Shown here: positions 11,001 to 21,400 of the stretch, one piece after another
Layout of the letters: every line of letters begins with the position of its first letter
How positions within the stretch are numbered: the stretch's first letter is position 1
Assembly: GCA_002179805.1 (NCBI GenBank)
Contig: NAVB01002131.1
Span: 1-44,325 of the forward strand
Origin: Acanthamoeba lenticulata
Lineage: Eukaryota > Discosea > Longamoebia > Acanthamoebidae
Direction: 5' to 3'
Length of the DNA: 44,325 nucleotides
Notes under the pieces: generated by a model
Database searches by the model: none
Told to the model about the DNA's origin: nothing
Seen by the model: only the letters and a program-made list of their open reading frames with translations
Program-made: the position numbers and the translations under genes

Positions 11001-13623
11001 ATGAACCTGGAAGCCACAGTAGACGCCCAGCTGTCTGCGGGCCTGGGGGCTGGACCCCTGCTCATAGCGGCTGCTCTGGGCTTCGTGCTGGCGCTTGTGC
11101 TCTTGTCCGTCTTGCCCTCTCTCGCCCTCTTCTTCGTGCCAGCTTCGTCGTCTGCAGAAGCCACCCAGACCAAACAATTGAAGCAACCCGACACGGCGAC
11201 CAACCCCCATAAAGGCGAACAACAAAACGAAGAAGGTAAGGAGGAAAGTGGTGGCCACCACCTTCACGAGGGCAAGGCCAAGGAGGTCAGTTGCACGGAA
11301 GATGACGTCACCACCGACCAGGAGGATGTTTCCTCGGTAGCAGTCGAGGACCACCTCCCGAAGGCACCGCTGGCAATGTCCCCTGACAATCAACGTGACG
11401 GCCACCAGGCCCACCCGCCCACCAACGCCGTCGTCATCGTCACCGACCCCCAAGACGCGCCCAAGACCATCGATGCCCACAACAACCACAACGAGGACAA
11501 TGACCTGGACGGTGATGATGAGAACGGCACAGGCCTGGCTTCATCGCCGTCCTTCCCGCGTGTGCGCACAGAGCCGGGCTTGGGCGTGGAGGCGCAGCAG
11601 TATCAGTCACCGAAACTGAAGCCCAAGCCCACGCTGCGCCGAGCGGCGGTGGCAACAACGGCGTCCTCGTTCGAACACGCAAGCGTGGCAGACTCGCTTG
11701 TCCCGTCGCCGGTGCCCTCCATCTACTCGTTCCTCTCGTCCTCGTCGGGCGGCGGTGTCGGCGGCGTCTCGCTGGGATCGTCGGTCTCTGCTGTGGACTC
11801 GACCTCGACCGCTGCTGCCGCCGCGTCGGATCCATCGCCGTCGCTGGCCTCGGCGTCCTCCTACCCGCCGCATACCGCCGTGACCATCGAGACTTCGTCT
11901 CCACCGACGCCCTCTTCGTCCACTTCTTCATCGTCATCGTCGTCTTCCTCGTCATCTAACTTGCTGGCTGTGGCGTCGGCCCACGTGCGGCCGACGGGGC
12001 GGCTGGTCCGCGGCCAATCCAACTTCCTGGAGGCCGTCAAGCTGGGCCAACTGCGCGACTCCGAGGCCACGTCGAGTCTTCCCAACCCAGCCGTCCACCA
12101 GTGGTGGGAGATGGAGCGCCTCCTCGAGAAGGAATACGCGGTACTCCTTTTTTATTTTCAATTTTTTTATATACTCTTCACAAATGAATATTAATTTTAA
12201 CAATTAATTTAAAAAAAAACAAAACAAAACAAAACAGACGATCGAAGAGAAGGCGTTCGGAGTGATGATGAAGCTGATGCCGTTCCGGTCGGGCGAGGGC
12301 CTGAAGGACCCGCCCAAGATCGTGCCCAATCCTTGTACGGCTTCCACCAATCCGTGCCGCCGCTTCCTATGGTTGATTGAGGCATCCGCCACGCACAGAT
12401 CATGGAAACCGCGTTGTCCTCAGCGCGCTCGAGGACGCCCTGCCCGAGCACGACACGACCTTTTACAACGCCAGCTACATCAAGGTTCTTTTAACATCCG
12501 CTTATCCCCCTGCGGTCTGTTTTCCAGAGCATGGAACTGATGATCGGTGAGCAGAAGGGGCAGTTCATCGCCGCGTCGATGCCGCACAATGACCTCACGC
12601 GCCAAGACTTCTGGCGCATGATCTACGAGCAGGACTCGCGCCTCATTGTCATGGTGCTCGCTTCATGTCGTCCCTTTCTGTGGTATCAGCGTCTAATCAT
12701 TCAATGTCATCCTGTCATCATGATGGGTGGCTCTTCGTCGCCTGCCGAGCAGCTGAACCTGGAAGACGAGAGCCACGGTGACGCTTACTGGCCCAACGAG
12801 CTCAACCGCACGACGCACTACGGGCCGATGGCTATCACCAAGACCGAGCAAATGCGCATGCGCTTCTACGAGAGCACCGGTGCGTCTCGGGCCCGCAACA
12901 GGCGTTTTTCGTTCTTTGCTTTTCAGATTATGCTATCTGCGTCTCGCTGACGGGACGGTTGATGCAGTGCGCAAGTTCACGATCACGCGGACGGACCAGC
13001 CAGACGCACCCGCCAAGCAGGTGTTGCATGTGCACAACACGGTGTGGCCGGACAAGGGCATCCCGGAGAACGTTGAGGCCTTCACCGACATGGTCGAGTA
13101 CGTCAAGCAAGAGTACGAACAGCTGTGTGAGAACAAGACCGGCCCCATGACCGTCCACTGCTTTGGTGGCATAGGTGCGTTGCATTGGTGTATGTTGCAG
13201 CCATGCCATGAAGCTCACGTGACGGTCGTGTTTGGCGTCAACACGACAGGCCGGACGGGTAGCTTCCTGACGTGTATGATCTGTCTGCTGAGCATCCGTG
13301 AGAATCAAGAGGCCAACGTGTTCAACACTGTCCTCAACTTGCGCACGGACCGCGCGATGATGGTCCAAACAAAGGCAAGTACTCACTTCCCTTCCTCCTT
13401 CATTCAAGTAAGGCGTTGAAGAGGACGAGGTTAACATTGCCCTCCACAATAGGAGCAGTACAAGTTCTGCTACCGGGTAGTGATGGAGCTCTTGTCGCGA
13501 TCCAAGCGCAAGGCGCTCCACCGTGGTCTCAGCGGCGTCCTGCGCAGATCCTCCGCGCGCAAGAAGCCTCCCTTCCAGGACGGCTTTGCTTCGGCTCCTT
13601 CGCCGCGCGTCACCGAACTCTGA
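11001..13623 (+). CDS. Membrane-anchored protein tyrosine phosphatase
   Basis: Predicted single-pass protein tyrosine phosphatase of 692 residues. Eight exons: 11001-12140, 12238-12334, 12399-12484, 12528-12653, 12753-12879, 12968-13174, 13250-13374 and 13453-13623. A hydrophobic segment at residues 17-46 should anchor it. Residues 50-370 are a low-complexity, acidic then Ser-rich stalk or linker. The catalytic domain has HGNRVVLSAL and YNASYIK (substrate-loop region), the general-acid loop WPDKGIP (D554), and the CX5R signature HCFGGIGRT (C590, R596), which is formed only after splicing. The usual Ser-Ala of HCSAGxGRT is replaced by Phe-Gly. The ATG at 11001 is the first in frame. The 3' end is basic (SRSKRKALHRGLSG). 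Intron 7 starts with GC (AAG|GCAAGT). Substrate unknown. Confidence 0.88.
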
Positions 13624-13882
13624 TCATGATCGTCGTCGGCAATGCCCAAGACGTTCCATGTTCGTGCTGTATTTTTCATGAGAATGCCAGACATTTTTTC
13701 GAAGCTTGTACCAATCAGACATCGCCCATGGCAACCAATGGTAGCGTTTTTGTTTCCCGGTTTCTGCCCGGCATCATGGTGGGGGGTTTTTTTCCCTGGC
13801 CACCGGCAAATTTCGCACAGCCAAGAGTCCAGCTGCTGTGCCCGGCCTCATACTTTTCGTACCCTTCACACCACCAGCAGCC

Positions 13883-14489
13883 ATGGCCAACGTTGACGAT
13901 CCCGAGATTCTCCAGGCTTATGAGGATGTCCGTAACGACTCCACCGGCTACAACTGGTACTTGTTCTCTCCCACCTTCCTTAACGCGCTACGCGCGCATT
14001 TTTCGGCTTCCTCTTTTCCTCACTGCCGAATCGCTTCCCTGGGCTCTTTCTGCTGAGTCGTCACTGCCGCTGCACCCGCCCACCACTTTTGTTCAAAAAT
14101 GCGCAGCAAACAAATCTGTTATTAATTTGCATTTCTATCCGTTTTTTCATAGGTTCATCCTGAGCTACGCCAACAACACCACCATCAAGGTGGAGGGCAA
14201 GGGCAAGGGTGGCGTCGCTGAGGGCGTGTCCCAGTTCAAGGACAACGAAGTGCAGTATGGCTTCTTCAAGGTGTCCTTCGTCGCCAACGATGACACTAAG
14301 AGGACCAAGTTCGTTCTGGTCACGTGGTCTGGCGAGAAGGCCTCCGTTCTCAGGAGGGGCAAGGTCAGCGTCCACAAGGCCAGCATCAAGTCCATCATCA
14401 AGGACTACACCATCGAGATTGCCACCTCGTCGCTCGAGGACCTCAGCGAGGAGATCTTTGTCAACAAGATCAAGGCCGTCAACTATTAG
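13883..14489 (+). CDS. Coactosin-like actin-binding protein (ADF-H domain)
   Basis: Small F-actin-binding protein of the ADF/cofilin homology family. Two exons (13883-13956, 14153-14489) give 136 residues, close to the usual ~140 of coactosin. Residues NVDDPEILQAYEDVRND at the N-terminus, ANDDTKRTKFVLVTWSG in the middle and SLEDLSEEIFVNKIKA at the C-terminus match the coactosin pattern (VRxD, KFxLxxWxG). The intron splits the Trp codon (GYNW/FILSYANN). It lies 260 bp downstream of the phosphatase on the same strand. Expected cytosolic and cortical, in an actively crawling amoeba. Confidence 0.95.
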
Positions 14490-14636
14490 AGGATAACAAT
14501 TGTACAATTACACCACCGTTTTGTAATCTAGTCCTCTCTTCATCCAGACCTTGCCTTTTTCTTTTCGCCTGTGCAAGAAAGAAGAAGAAAAAATAATAAT
14601 AATAACGCAAACGCAACGTTACGTTTAACACACAAG

Positions 14637-15542
14637 ATGAGAAAGACAGCGTCGAGTGGATTGCTGCCCCGTGCACTTCCTACAGCAACGTGGCCCTCAA
14701 TTGCCCTCATGAGCCGCCCTTGTGGACGCACCATCGGGCCATTCCGCAACTTGTCTGTCCGATGTCTTCTTCGCACTACTTCACCCCTGCATCGTCCTCC
14801 TTTGCCGCTACGGCGATCCTTCGCGACGTCAGGAGGAGGTAGAGGAGGGAACAACAGCAGACAAGACTGGCAGCAAAAGAACAAGAACGTGGGGCTCATC
14901 CTCACATCGCTCGTCTTGGGAGGCATCGCCATCTCTTACGCGGCGGTTCCGCTCTACCAGCGCTTCTGCCAAGTGACGGGCTACGGCGGCACGACACAAA
15001 AGGTCGATCAAAGCAAACTGTCCTCTCCCGACCGCTGGAAGAAGCGCTCTGAGAGGCCACTGACCATCAAATTCTACAGCAACACCAACTCAAACATCCC
15101 CTGGGTGTTCTACCCGCTCCAGAATGAGGTGAAGCTTGTGCCAGGTGAAAGCACACTTGCTTTCTATCGTGCCGAGAACCCTTCACCCGATGACATCGTC
15201 GGCATCGCGTCGTACAACGTGGTGCCGGCCAAGGCGGGCATCTACTTTCAGAAGATCCAATGCTTCTGCTTCGAGGAACAGCTCCTGCCCGCCAAGAAGG
15301 GAGTTGACATGCCGGTCTACTTCGTCATCGATCCAGACTTTGCTGACGACCCCAACATGCACGACGTCGAATCCATCTCTCTGTTTTACACCTTCTTTCG
15401 CGCTAAAGATTTCGACGATCTCAACGCCAAGGCCTACGACGAGAGCCAAGCGAACGCGGCCCAACCAGAACCAGTAAAAGCTGCCGTGGCAACGGCGCCG
15501 ACGCAGGTTGTGGGAGAGAAGAAGGAAGAATCACGCACATGA
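14637..15542 (+). CDS. COX11: Cytochrome c oxidase assembly protein COX11 (CtaG)
   Basis: Copper chaperone that inserts CuB into cytochrome oxidase subunit 1, anchored in the mitochondrial inner membrane. A single uninterrupted frame of 301 residues. The Arg/Ser-rich N-terminus (residues 1-65) is a mitochondrial presequence. One transmembrane segment covers about residues 85-105 (VGLILTSLVLGGIAISYAAV), followed by PLYQRFCQVTGYGGT with the conserved extra Cys (C111). The copper-binding CFCF motif is at 209-212, followed by EEQLLPAKKGVDMPVYFVID and the conserved DPDFADDPNM. The Ala/Pro/Lys tail after residue 270 is an extension. Unusual among its neighbours in having no intron. Confidence 0.97.
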   Translation: MRKTASSGLLPRALPTATWPSIALMSRPCGRTIGPFRNLSVRCLLRTTSPLHRPPLPLRRSFATSGGGRGGNNSRQDWQQKNKNVGLILTSLVLGGIAISYAAVPLYQRFCQVTGYGGTTQKVDQSKLSSPDRWKKRSERPLTIKFYSNTNSNIPWVFYPLQNEVKLVPGESTLAFYRAENPSPDDIVGIASYNVVPAKAGIYFQKIQCFCFEEQLLPAKKGVDMPVYFVIDPDFADDPNMHDVESISLFYTFFRAKDFDDLNAKAYDESQANAAQPEPVKAAVATAPTQVVGEKKEESRT

Positions 15543-15587
15543 TTCTTGCATGAGAAAAAGATTTACATAGTTTGGTTGCAGTGTTGC

Positions 15588-15935
15588 CTACTTCTGTGTG
15601 CCACCCGCGGTCGCCCTCTTTTCTTCAGCTGCCTTCTGCTTCTCGCGCATGGCGGCAGCATCCCTGTTTTTGAAGATGGAAAGAGATGGGGGGAGGGAGT
15701 TAACGGGCTGCTTTGCCTCGGACCTACGAAAGAGCCAGCACCAACCTCTCCTTTCGCTTGGCAGCCGACTCGCCTTCCTTGACCTTGCCCTTGTTGACCT
15801 CAGCCTGCTTCTTCTGGTTCTTGGCACGGGCCCTCTCCCTCTGATCACCTCCTGCACATCCATGCGCAAAGCGTGAGCTACGATTTCTCAATCTAGCGAA
15901 CTTCTAGCTGCAAGGAGGTCCTGCATACGGGTCAT
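15588..15935 (-). CDS. SERF: SERF / 4F5-family small basic protein
   Basis: Small EDRK-rich factor, known in animals as a modifier of protein aggregation and an RNA-binding protein. Three exons: a 7-nt first coding exon (15929-15935, ATGACCC), 15746-15851 and 15588-15663, giving 62 residues. The spliced N-terminus MTRGDQRERARAKNQKKQAE is the family signature (MTRGNQRELARQKN in animals), followed by KGKVKEGESAAKRKERDAAAMREKQ. The tiny first exon is supported by the exact match of the spliced N-terminus to the family. It lies 45 bp from the convergent COX11 stop. Length is normal for the family. Confidence 0.9.
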
Positions 15936-16369
15936 CTTTGAAATATATACAGGACGCTGTGACGACGGACGTTGCTGATGCAGGTGCAAAAAGAGTCTGA
16001 AGAGCTGTTGTTGGTGTGTTGGTGGCACCGGTCTTTTTCTTTGGCAGATTTCCGCGACATCAAATTCTCTCGTTCCTTTCATACCAAGAAGTGCCCACCA
16101 ACTTTCAAGAAACATTCCACTCGAAGCATGTTTTTCATTGGCCAATAGAAACCTTGCGCTTCTTTAAGGAATAAATAACTCTTTATTCATTTTCCGTTTT
16201 CTTGTTCCCCTATCTCTCGCGTTGAGTGTGAGCTCGCTGGCTCGTTGAGTACACTTGTTGTGTTGTTGAAAATCCTGCCCGGGTTCGGCGGCGATGGTCG
16301 ACGGCCACATCGCGGCGCCGATGGCGTCATCGTCACCTGGGCCGAGAGGTGGTGGTGGAGGCGGTCCCC
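15936..16369. other. Intergenic: SERF 5' flank and tweety-like 3' flank
   Basis: No gene seen. On the minus strand an AATAAA hexamer at about 16182-16187 lies ~180 nt past the tweety-like stop and is a candidate polyadenylation signal. The part nearest 15936 should carry the SERF promoter. Confidence 0.5.
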
Positions 16370-17831
16370 TTACCTCGTCTGCTGCGGGGCGCGCTGGACC
16401 TTGCCCTCCTTGGCCACAGGGCCACGCGAGCTCTTGCGGCGGTGAGCGCCCTCGACGTAGCCACGGCGGGGCTTGTTCATCTCCTCGTCGTCCTTGCGCT
16501 CCTTGTTGCGGAGACCGATGAGACCGTGGGTGCCGAAGGAGACCAGGAACTGGAAGATGAGCACGATGGCCATGAAGAGCGACAGCAGGCCGATGATGCC
16601 CGAGTTCATCATGCCGTCGCACACCGAGTTGCGGTTCTGCTGGGCGTAGGTCTGGACGTTCTTGCACGTGAGCAGCTTGTCGAGGTCGGCGATGCCAGTC
16701 AGAGAGGCGTCCGCGTTGTCCTCCGAAGAGACGTCGTCGCACGAGAGCACTCCCCAGGAGATGGCGCCCTGCTCGCCGTTCTTCTCGTCGTTGAGCTCGC
16801 TGCACAGGTCCTTCGCCACGCCCTCGGCGGCGACATCGTAAGCGAAGAGGATCATGGTCGGCAGGAAGGCCAAGAAGGTGATGACCATCACACTGTGGAT
16901 GAATGAACAAGCACCCGGTCAGACAACTGTGGAGAAAAGAAAAACAGGAAACAGAAGCCAAAACGTACATGAAGAAGAAGGGACGCTTGGGCCACACGCC
17001 GGCGATGAGGCCAGCCAGCGAGGCGAAGACGAGGAAGGCACACACGACGATCTCAGCGATCCACTTGGCCAACTGGACGGTCTTGAGAGTGTCCATGCCG
17101 TCGTTGAGGTCGTTGGCGCCGGTCTTGTAGTCGTTCACCGTCTTCTGGATGCTCTGCGAGAGGCCGCTGACTTGCGACTGGTAGCGGTTGATGGTCGCCG
17201 TGGCAGACTGCAATCACAGAGAAACAAGCAAGCGTCAGCAAACTAGAGGACCTGGCAGGTGTGACCGACCAACCGCGGTGACGTACGTTAGCCCAGCTGG
17301 AAGTGCCGTCGGAGAAGTCCGTGGTCGCGTTGTAGACGCTAATGTCGGTGAGGACGATGGCGACGCAGAAGGCACTGTGCGAAGAATGACGTGAGCCAAA
17401 AAGAACGAAGAAGAATGAAAAGCGACGACGGGGAAGAGGAGGAAAGCATACATGATGAGAAGAGAGAAAAGGGCGACCAGGAAGCGCGGCAATCGCAGCT
17501 TGTACATGCCCTTCTCGATCCACGGGCCGAAGAGGAACTGGTATTTCTGCTCCGGCATGGGCGGGCAACGGCATTTCCAGCAGCAGTAGCTGATCATGCA
17601 CACCAGGAGGCAGAGCCACACGATGGCGCCGACGATCAGGCCTGGGAAGGCCAATTGGAAAATGACAATCTGGAAAAGAGAAGTTCTTCGTTAGCCCGAG
17701 TTTGTCTACAACTGCCAAGTGGAGGAAAACGGTACCAGGATGTAGTGGGAGGCATCGCAGTCGCCCCCCGTGCCGGCGTCATTGAGGGAGAAGCCGCAGA
17801 AGCGGTCGTCCGTTCCTGGGAAGATCGGCAT
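16370..17831 (-). CDS. Five-transmembrane protein with tweety/prominin-like topology
   Basis: Membrane protein of unknown function, 387 residues from five exons (17736-17831, 17452-17669, 17287-17374, 16969-17207, 16370-16892). Transmembrane segments in order: FPGLIVGAIVWLCLLVCMIS, a Cys-rich turn (CCWKCRCPP), FLVALFSLLIIAFCVAIVL, a loop with heptad-like SATATINRYQSQVSGLSQ, AEIVVCAFLVFASLAGLIAG, IVMVITFLAFLPTMILFAY, a Cys-containing loop, and GLLSLFMAIVLIFQFLVS, then a basic tail. Two membrane pairs each followed by an outside loop, plus one last helix, resemble tweety (TTYH) topology; I cannot show sequence homology by eye. The final AGG-TAA overlaps a perfect donor (AG|GTAAGG), so an extra 3' exon is possible. 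The start MPIFPGTDD is the first ATG. Confidence 0.75.
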
Positions 17832-18489
17832 CTTGTGTGTTGTGTGGCTTGTGTGTAGGGCGGTCGCCGGGTGATTGTTGTGCTTCTTCTTCTACAACAA
17901 CAATTCTATGTGTCTTCTTCTTCTTGGTGGTGGTGGTGGTGGTGGTCTGGCGACTGCGGACTTGTGTGAAGTGGAGATGTGGAAGCGGTGGAAGTGGAAG
18001 TGGGTGGCTTGCTAGACGCTTGCGCGTGCGTTAGAGCTCTTGGGTTGAGTTGATGGAATGGGCGAACAGTGAGGCGCGCTAGTTAAAGGGAAGCGGCTTA
18101 CGTCCGGCCCTTCCCTAATTTCCCCCAAAAACAGCGGAGGCCAGATGAAGATCGCTCCCGCGGCCGCACGCGTACACGCCTTCGTCTTCCCAAGCGGTGG
18201 AATCAGCAGAGTGGTCAGGCATGTTACAGGTCGAATTTTCTCCATCTCCGCTCGGAAATTTCGATGCAAAACACGTGTTGAGGTCGTGCAAGCGGAGGTC
18301 GCGGGCACGAAACCCATCGACGCCATGAACAAACCGCATGAGGAACAAGGCGATGTAGAGGAAGGAGAGATTTAGATGAGGGCCAACGGCACCAAAAAAG
18401 TCTTAACCAAGCAACTCCAACGACCGTCGCAAGGGATAAACAACAAGAAAGGAAGGAAGAAAACGACACAAAGAGGCATGAGGCAGGTC
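17832..18489. other. Intergenic: tweety-like 5' flank and UBR ligase 3' flank
   Basis: No convincing exon. It contains a GGT trinucleotide run at about 17929-17947 and several TTG/CTT-rich tracts, and presumably holds the tweety-like gene promoter and the 3' UTR of the UBR gene. Confidence 0.5.
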
Positions 18490-21400
18490 TCACCACTTGC
18501 GGGCGGGCTGGGCCTTCTTGTAGGGCGGGACGTCGGCTCGCAGGATTTCGCTCTCGAGCTGGTGCTCCACGAACAACTGGTTGAGGTGGCCGTAAACCGA
18601 CGCGTCGAGGAAGAGGCTCGTGCCCCGCTTCAGCAGCACATCCTGTGTAGAAGTTGCACAATCCGTCATGTGAGTCCTCCAAGTAGTGCGAGCGCAGACG
18701 TCTAGTCAGGGGACAACTGTACCTCCTCGCCAAACTGGTCGAAGTAGGGCGAGCCCCACAGGCAGCTCTTGTCCTCGGTCACGAGCAGCACGCCCGACGT
18801 CTTGGCCAGCAGGAAAATGCCCATCCCGCCTCCGCACATGACCGCATGCTGTTGTGCGACACCACATGTGTTGTATGTTGGCAACACCCAATCACAGGCA
18901 CCAGTTTGTATGCAGAAAGAAGGAAGCGAGGAAGTGGAGGACGCACGCGGAAACACTCGCCACAGCGCGTCTGGCGACAGCAATCGGCCTCGGCGCACAG
19001 AAGCGTGCCGCAGACGAGGCAGATGGCCGGCTTGCTCGGCTGCGTGTTGCACTTGGCGCACTTCTTGTCCAGGTAGGCCAGGAACACATCTGCGTGTGGT
19101 GTGGTATGTCACATGAGCCACGGTCTCCGGTTGATCACGGCACCAGCGAGCATGAGAAGGCATGAGTCCGGACCTTGGAACAAGTGGGGAAGTTGGATGA
19201 GCCGGAAGGGCGCCGGGCCGGGCACGCACGGGAGGGCCGCCAGCGCAAGTCTGGCCCCAGACTTGGCCGCCGGGCGCCTGGCCACGACTTGAAGGTGGTG
19301 CCACCAGCCCTGGACGAGCTGCCACAGGGGCGCCACATCGCCGCCAAATAAAAAGGCTTCGAGTGGTGGTAGCCCAAGGAACTCAGCCAGCACGTCAAAC
19401 TCGGTCGCCAGGCGCCTGTCGTTTTCGTTTTCGTTTTCGCTCTTCTGCTGGGCGTCCTCGAGGGCGATCAAGTGTGCGAGCGGGAGGCCGCTGCGGCAAA
19501 CGGCCAGGAAGAGCGCCGTTCGGCGCAGCAGCGGAAGCGTGTGGGTCTTGACGAACCGCACAAGGGCCGCTTCACCGCCCGAGCGCAGCAGCAGGTCGGC
19601 CGCCTCGCGCTTGCCTCCTCCTCGTCCCTCGAGCACGTCGAGGCTCGGCAATTGAGCTGCTAAGCGCCGCCGCCGACCCTCCGGGCCGTCCTCGCCGTCG
19701 CCGGGTGCATCGAGGCAGACCCGCACGTAGCGCAGAAGGCCGGCAAGATCGTCGGGCTCGCGCTCAGGCTTGGCCTCGTCGCCATGATCGGTAGTGGCGG
19801 CAGCGGTGCCGCCCGGCGTGGCGTAGGCGACGAGCGCGAGGAGGACCTGCATGACCGCCGCCGTGAGGGCCACGTGTACGAAGGGTCGATGATCGTCCTC
19901 GAAAACCTGGCTGAGCCCGGCGGCCCGCCGCATGTGCGCCCGCAGGTCCTGCTCCAGAGTGAGCCACATCACCAGCAGCGGGAAGAGCTCCGTCGCCAAC
20001 AGCGGCTTCGCGTTCACCTCTGTCCACGCGCCTTTCTGCATGCCGAGGCCAAACACCACCATGATCCAGGGCGGAAGATGACGACGTCACGCCACGTCAG
20101 CACAACCAACAAGCGGGCGCCGCCATGGGAAGGAGGAGGAGGGACGCACCACGGTGGCCCTGAGAAGGCGCAGCTTGCGGCGCTGGCGGTGGTCGCCCAG
20201 ACACGCACGCACGACACCATAGACGTCCCGCAGGTGCGCGTATTTGCGCTCCGAGAGCGAAGCGAAGCGGCGCATGACCGTGTTCGGCTGGTGCTCCTCA
20301 GAGGCGCTCGTCGACGTGCTCGACGCGGCGGCGGCGGCGGCGAGGGGCCGGAGGGAGAGCTCGAGCGCCGCGACCGAGTAGCTCAGGTTGGAGAGCAGCA
20401 CCAGCGGCTGAGCGGCAGGCCGCACCGGTGGCGTTGGCCGACGCCTGTACTTGCGGACCGAGTGGAGGTGTTGTGTGAAGTCGAGCGCCAGACGGCGCAT
20501 CTTCACGCGCTCGGCCATTCGCGTCGTGCGGTTCACCAGCTCGGCCAATTCGGCTAATTCCTCGTCTTCCTCATGTCCTCCGCCCTCTTCTCGCTCCTCA
20601 TTCTCTTCCTCTCGCCTGTCCTCTTCATTGTGCTCACCCATGCCTTCATCGTCCTCCTCCTCATCATTTTCGTTCATGGCGTCCTCGTCCTGCTCTGCGC
20701 TTTCATCCTCAACAACATCGTGTTCTTCTTCGTCCATTACGCGTGACGACTCGTCTTCCTCGTCCTCGCGCTCATCAGTCTCGCCGTGCCGTTGGCCTTG
20801 GGGACCTGCATCCCACCCGGCTCTCGGCTCATCGTCCGAGTCCTCAAGCTCGGGCATGTCCGAGTCGCTCTCTTCGTCGTCCTCCTCCTCCTCCTCTGCC
20901 TCGAGGGGCGGCACGTCGTCATCGTCCTCATCCTCGTCGTGGTCGGCGTCGACGGTGAGCAGGTCCTCGTCGTCCTCGTCAAGATAGTCGGCGTCGGCTT
21001 CCTCCAGCATCCGGTCGATCTCGTCGTCCTCGTCCTCGCCTTCGAAGCCCTCCTCCCGGCCCTCAAGCTGCGCAGCGGCCGCAGGGCCGTCCATGAGGCC
21101 ACGCAGCCACCGCTCCATCGCGTCGGCAGTCAGCCGGCCGCTGGTGCCATCGGCGGGGCCGGCCACGGGCGGTGGCGAGGACGGGGTCATGGACGACGGG
21201 ACAAGCGGGATCAGCACGTTGGACAAGCGGCGGCACTGAGGACACCAGAACTCACGGAAGGACTCACTGAGGAGCATGTCCTCATGCGATCGGTTCCGAT
21301 GCGAGCTGGCCCGCGCCGTCATGTAGCTCCGCCAGCACTCTGCGAGAGGGGGTGGGGGGAGGGGAAGTCGCCCACACACACACACACACGCAGGCCAGGA

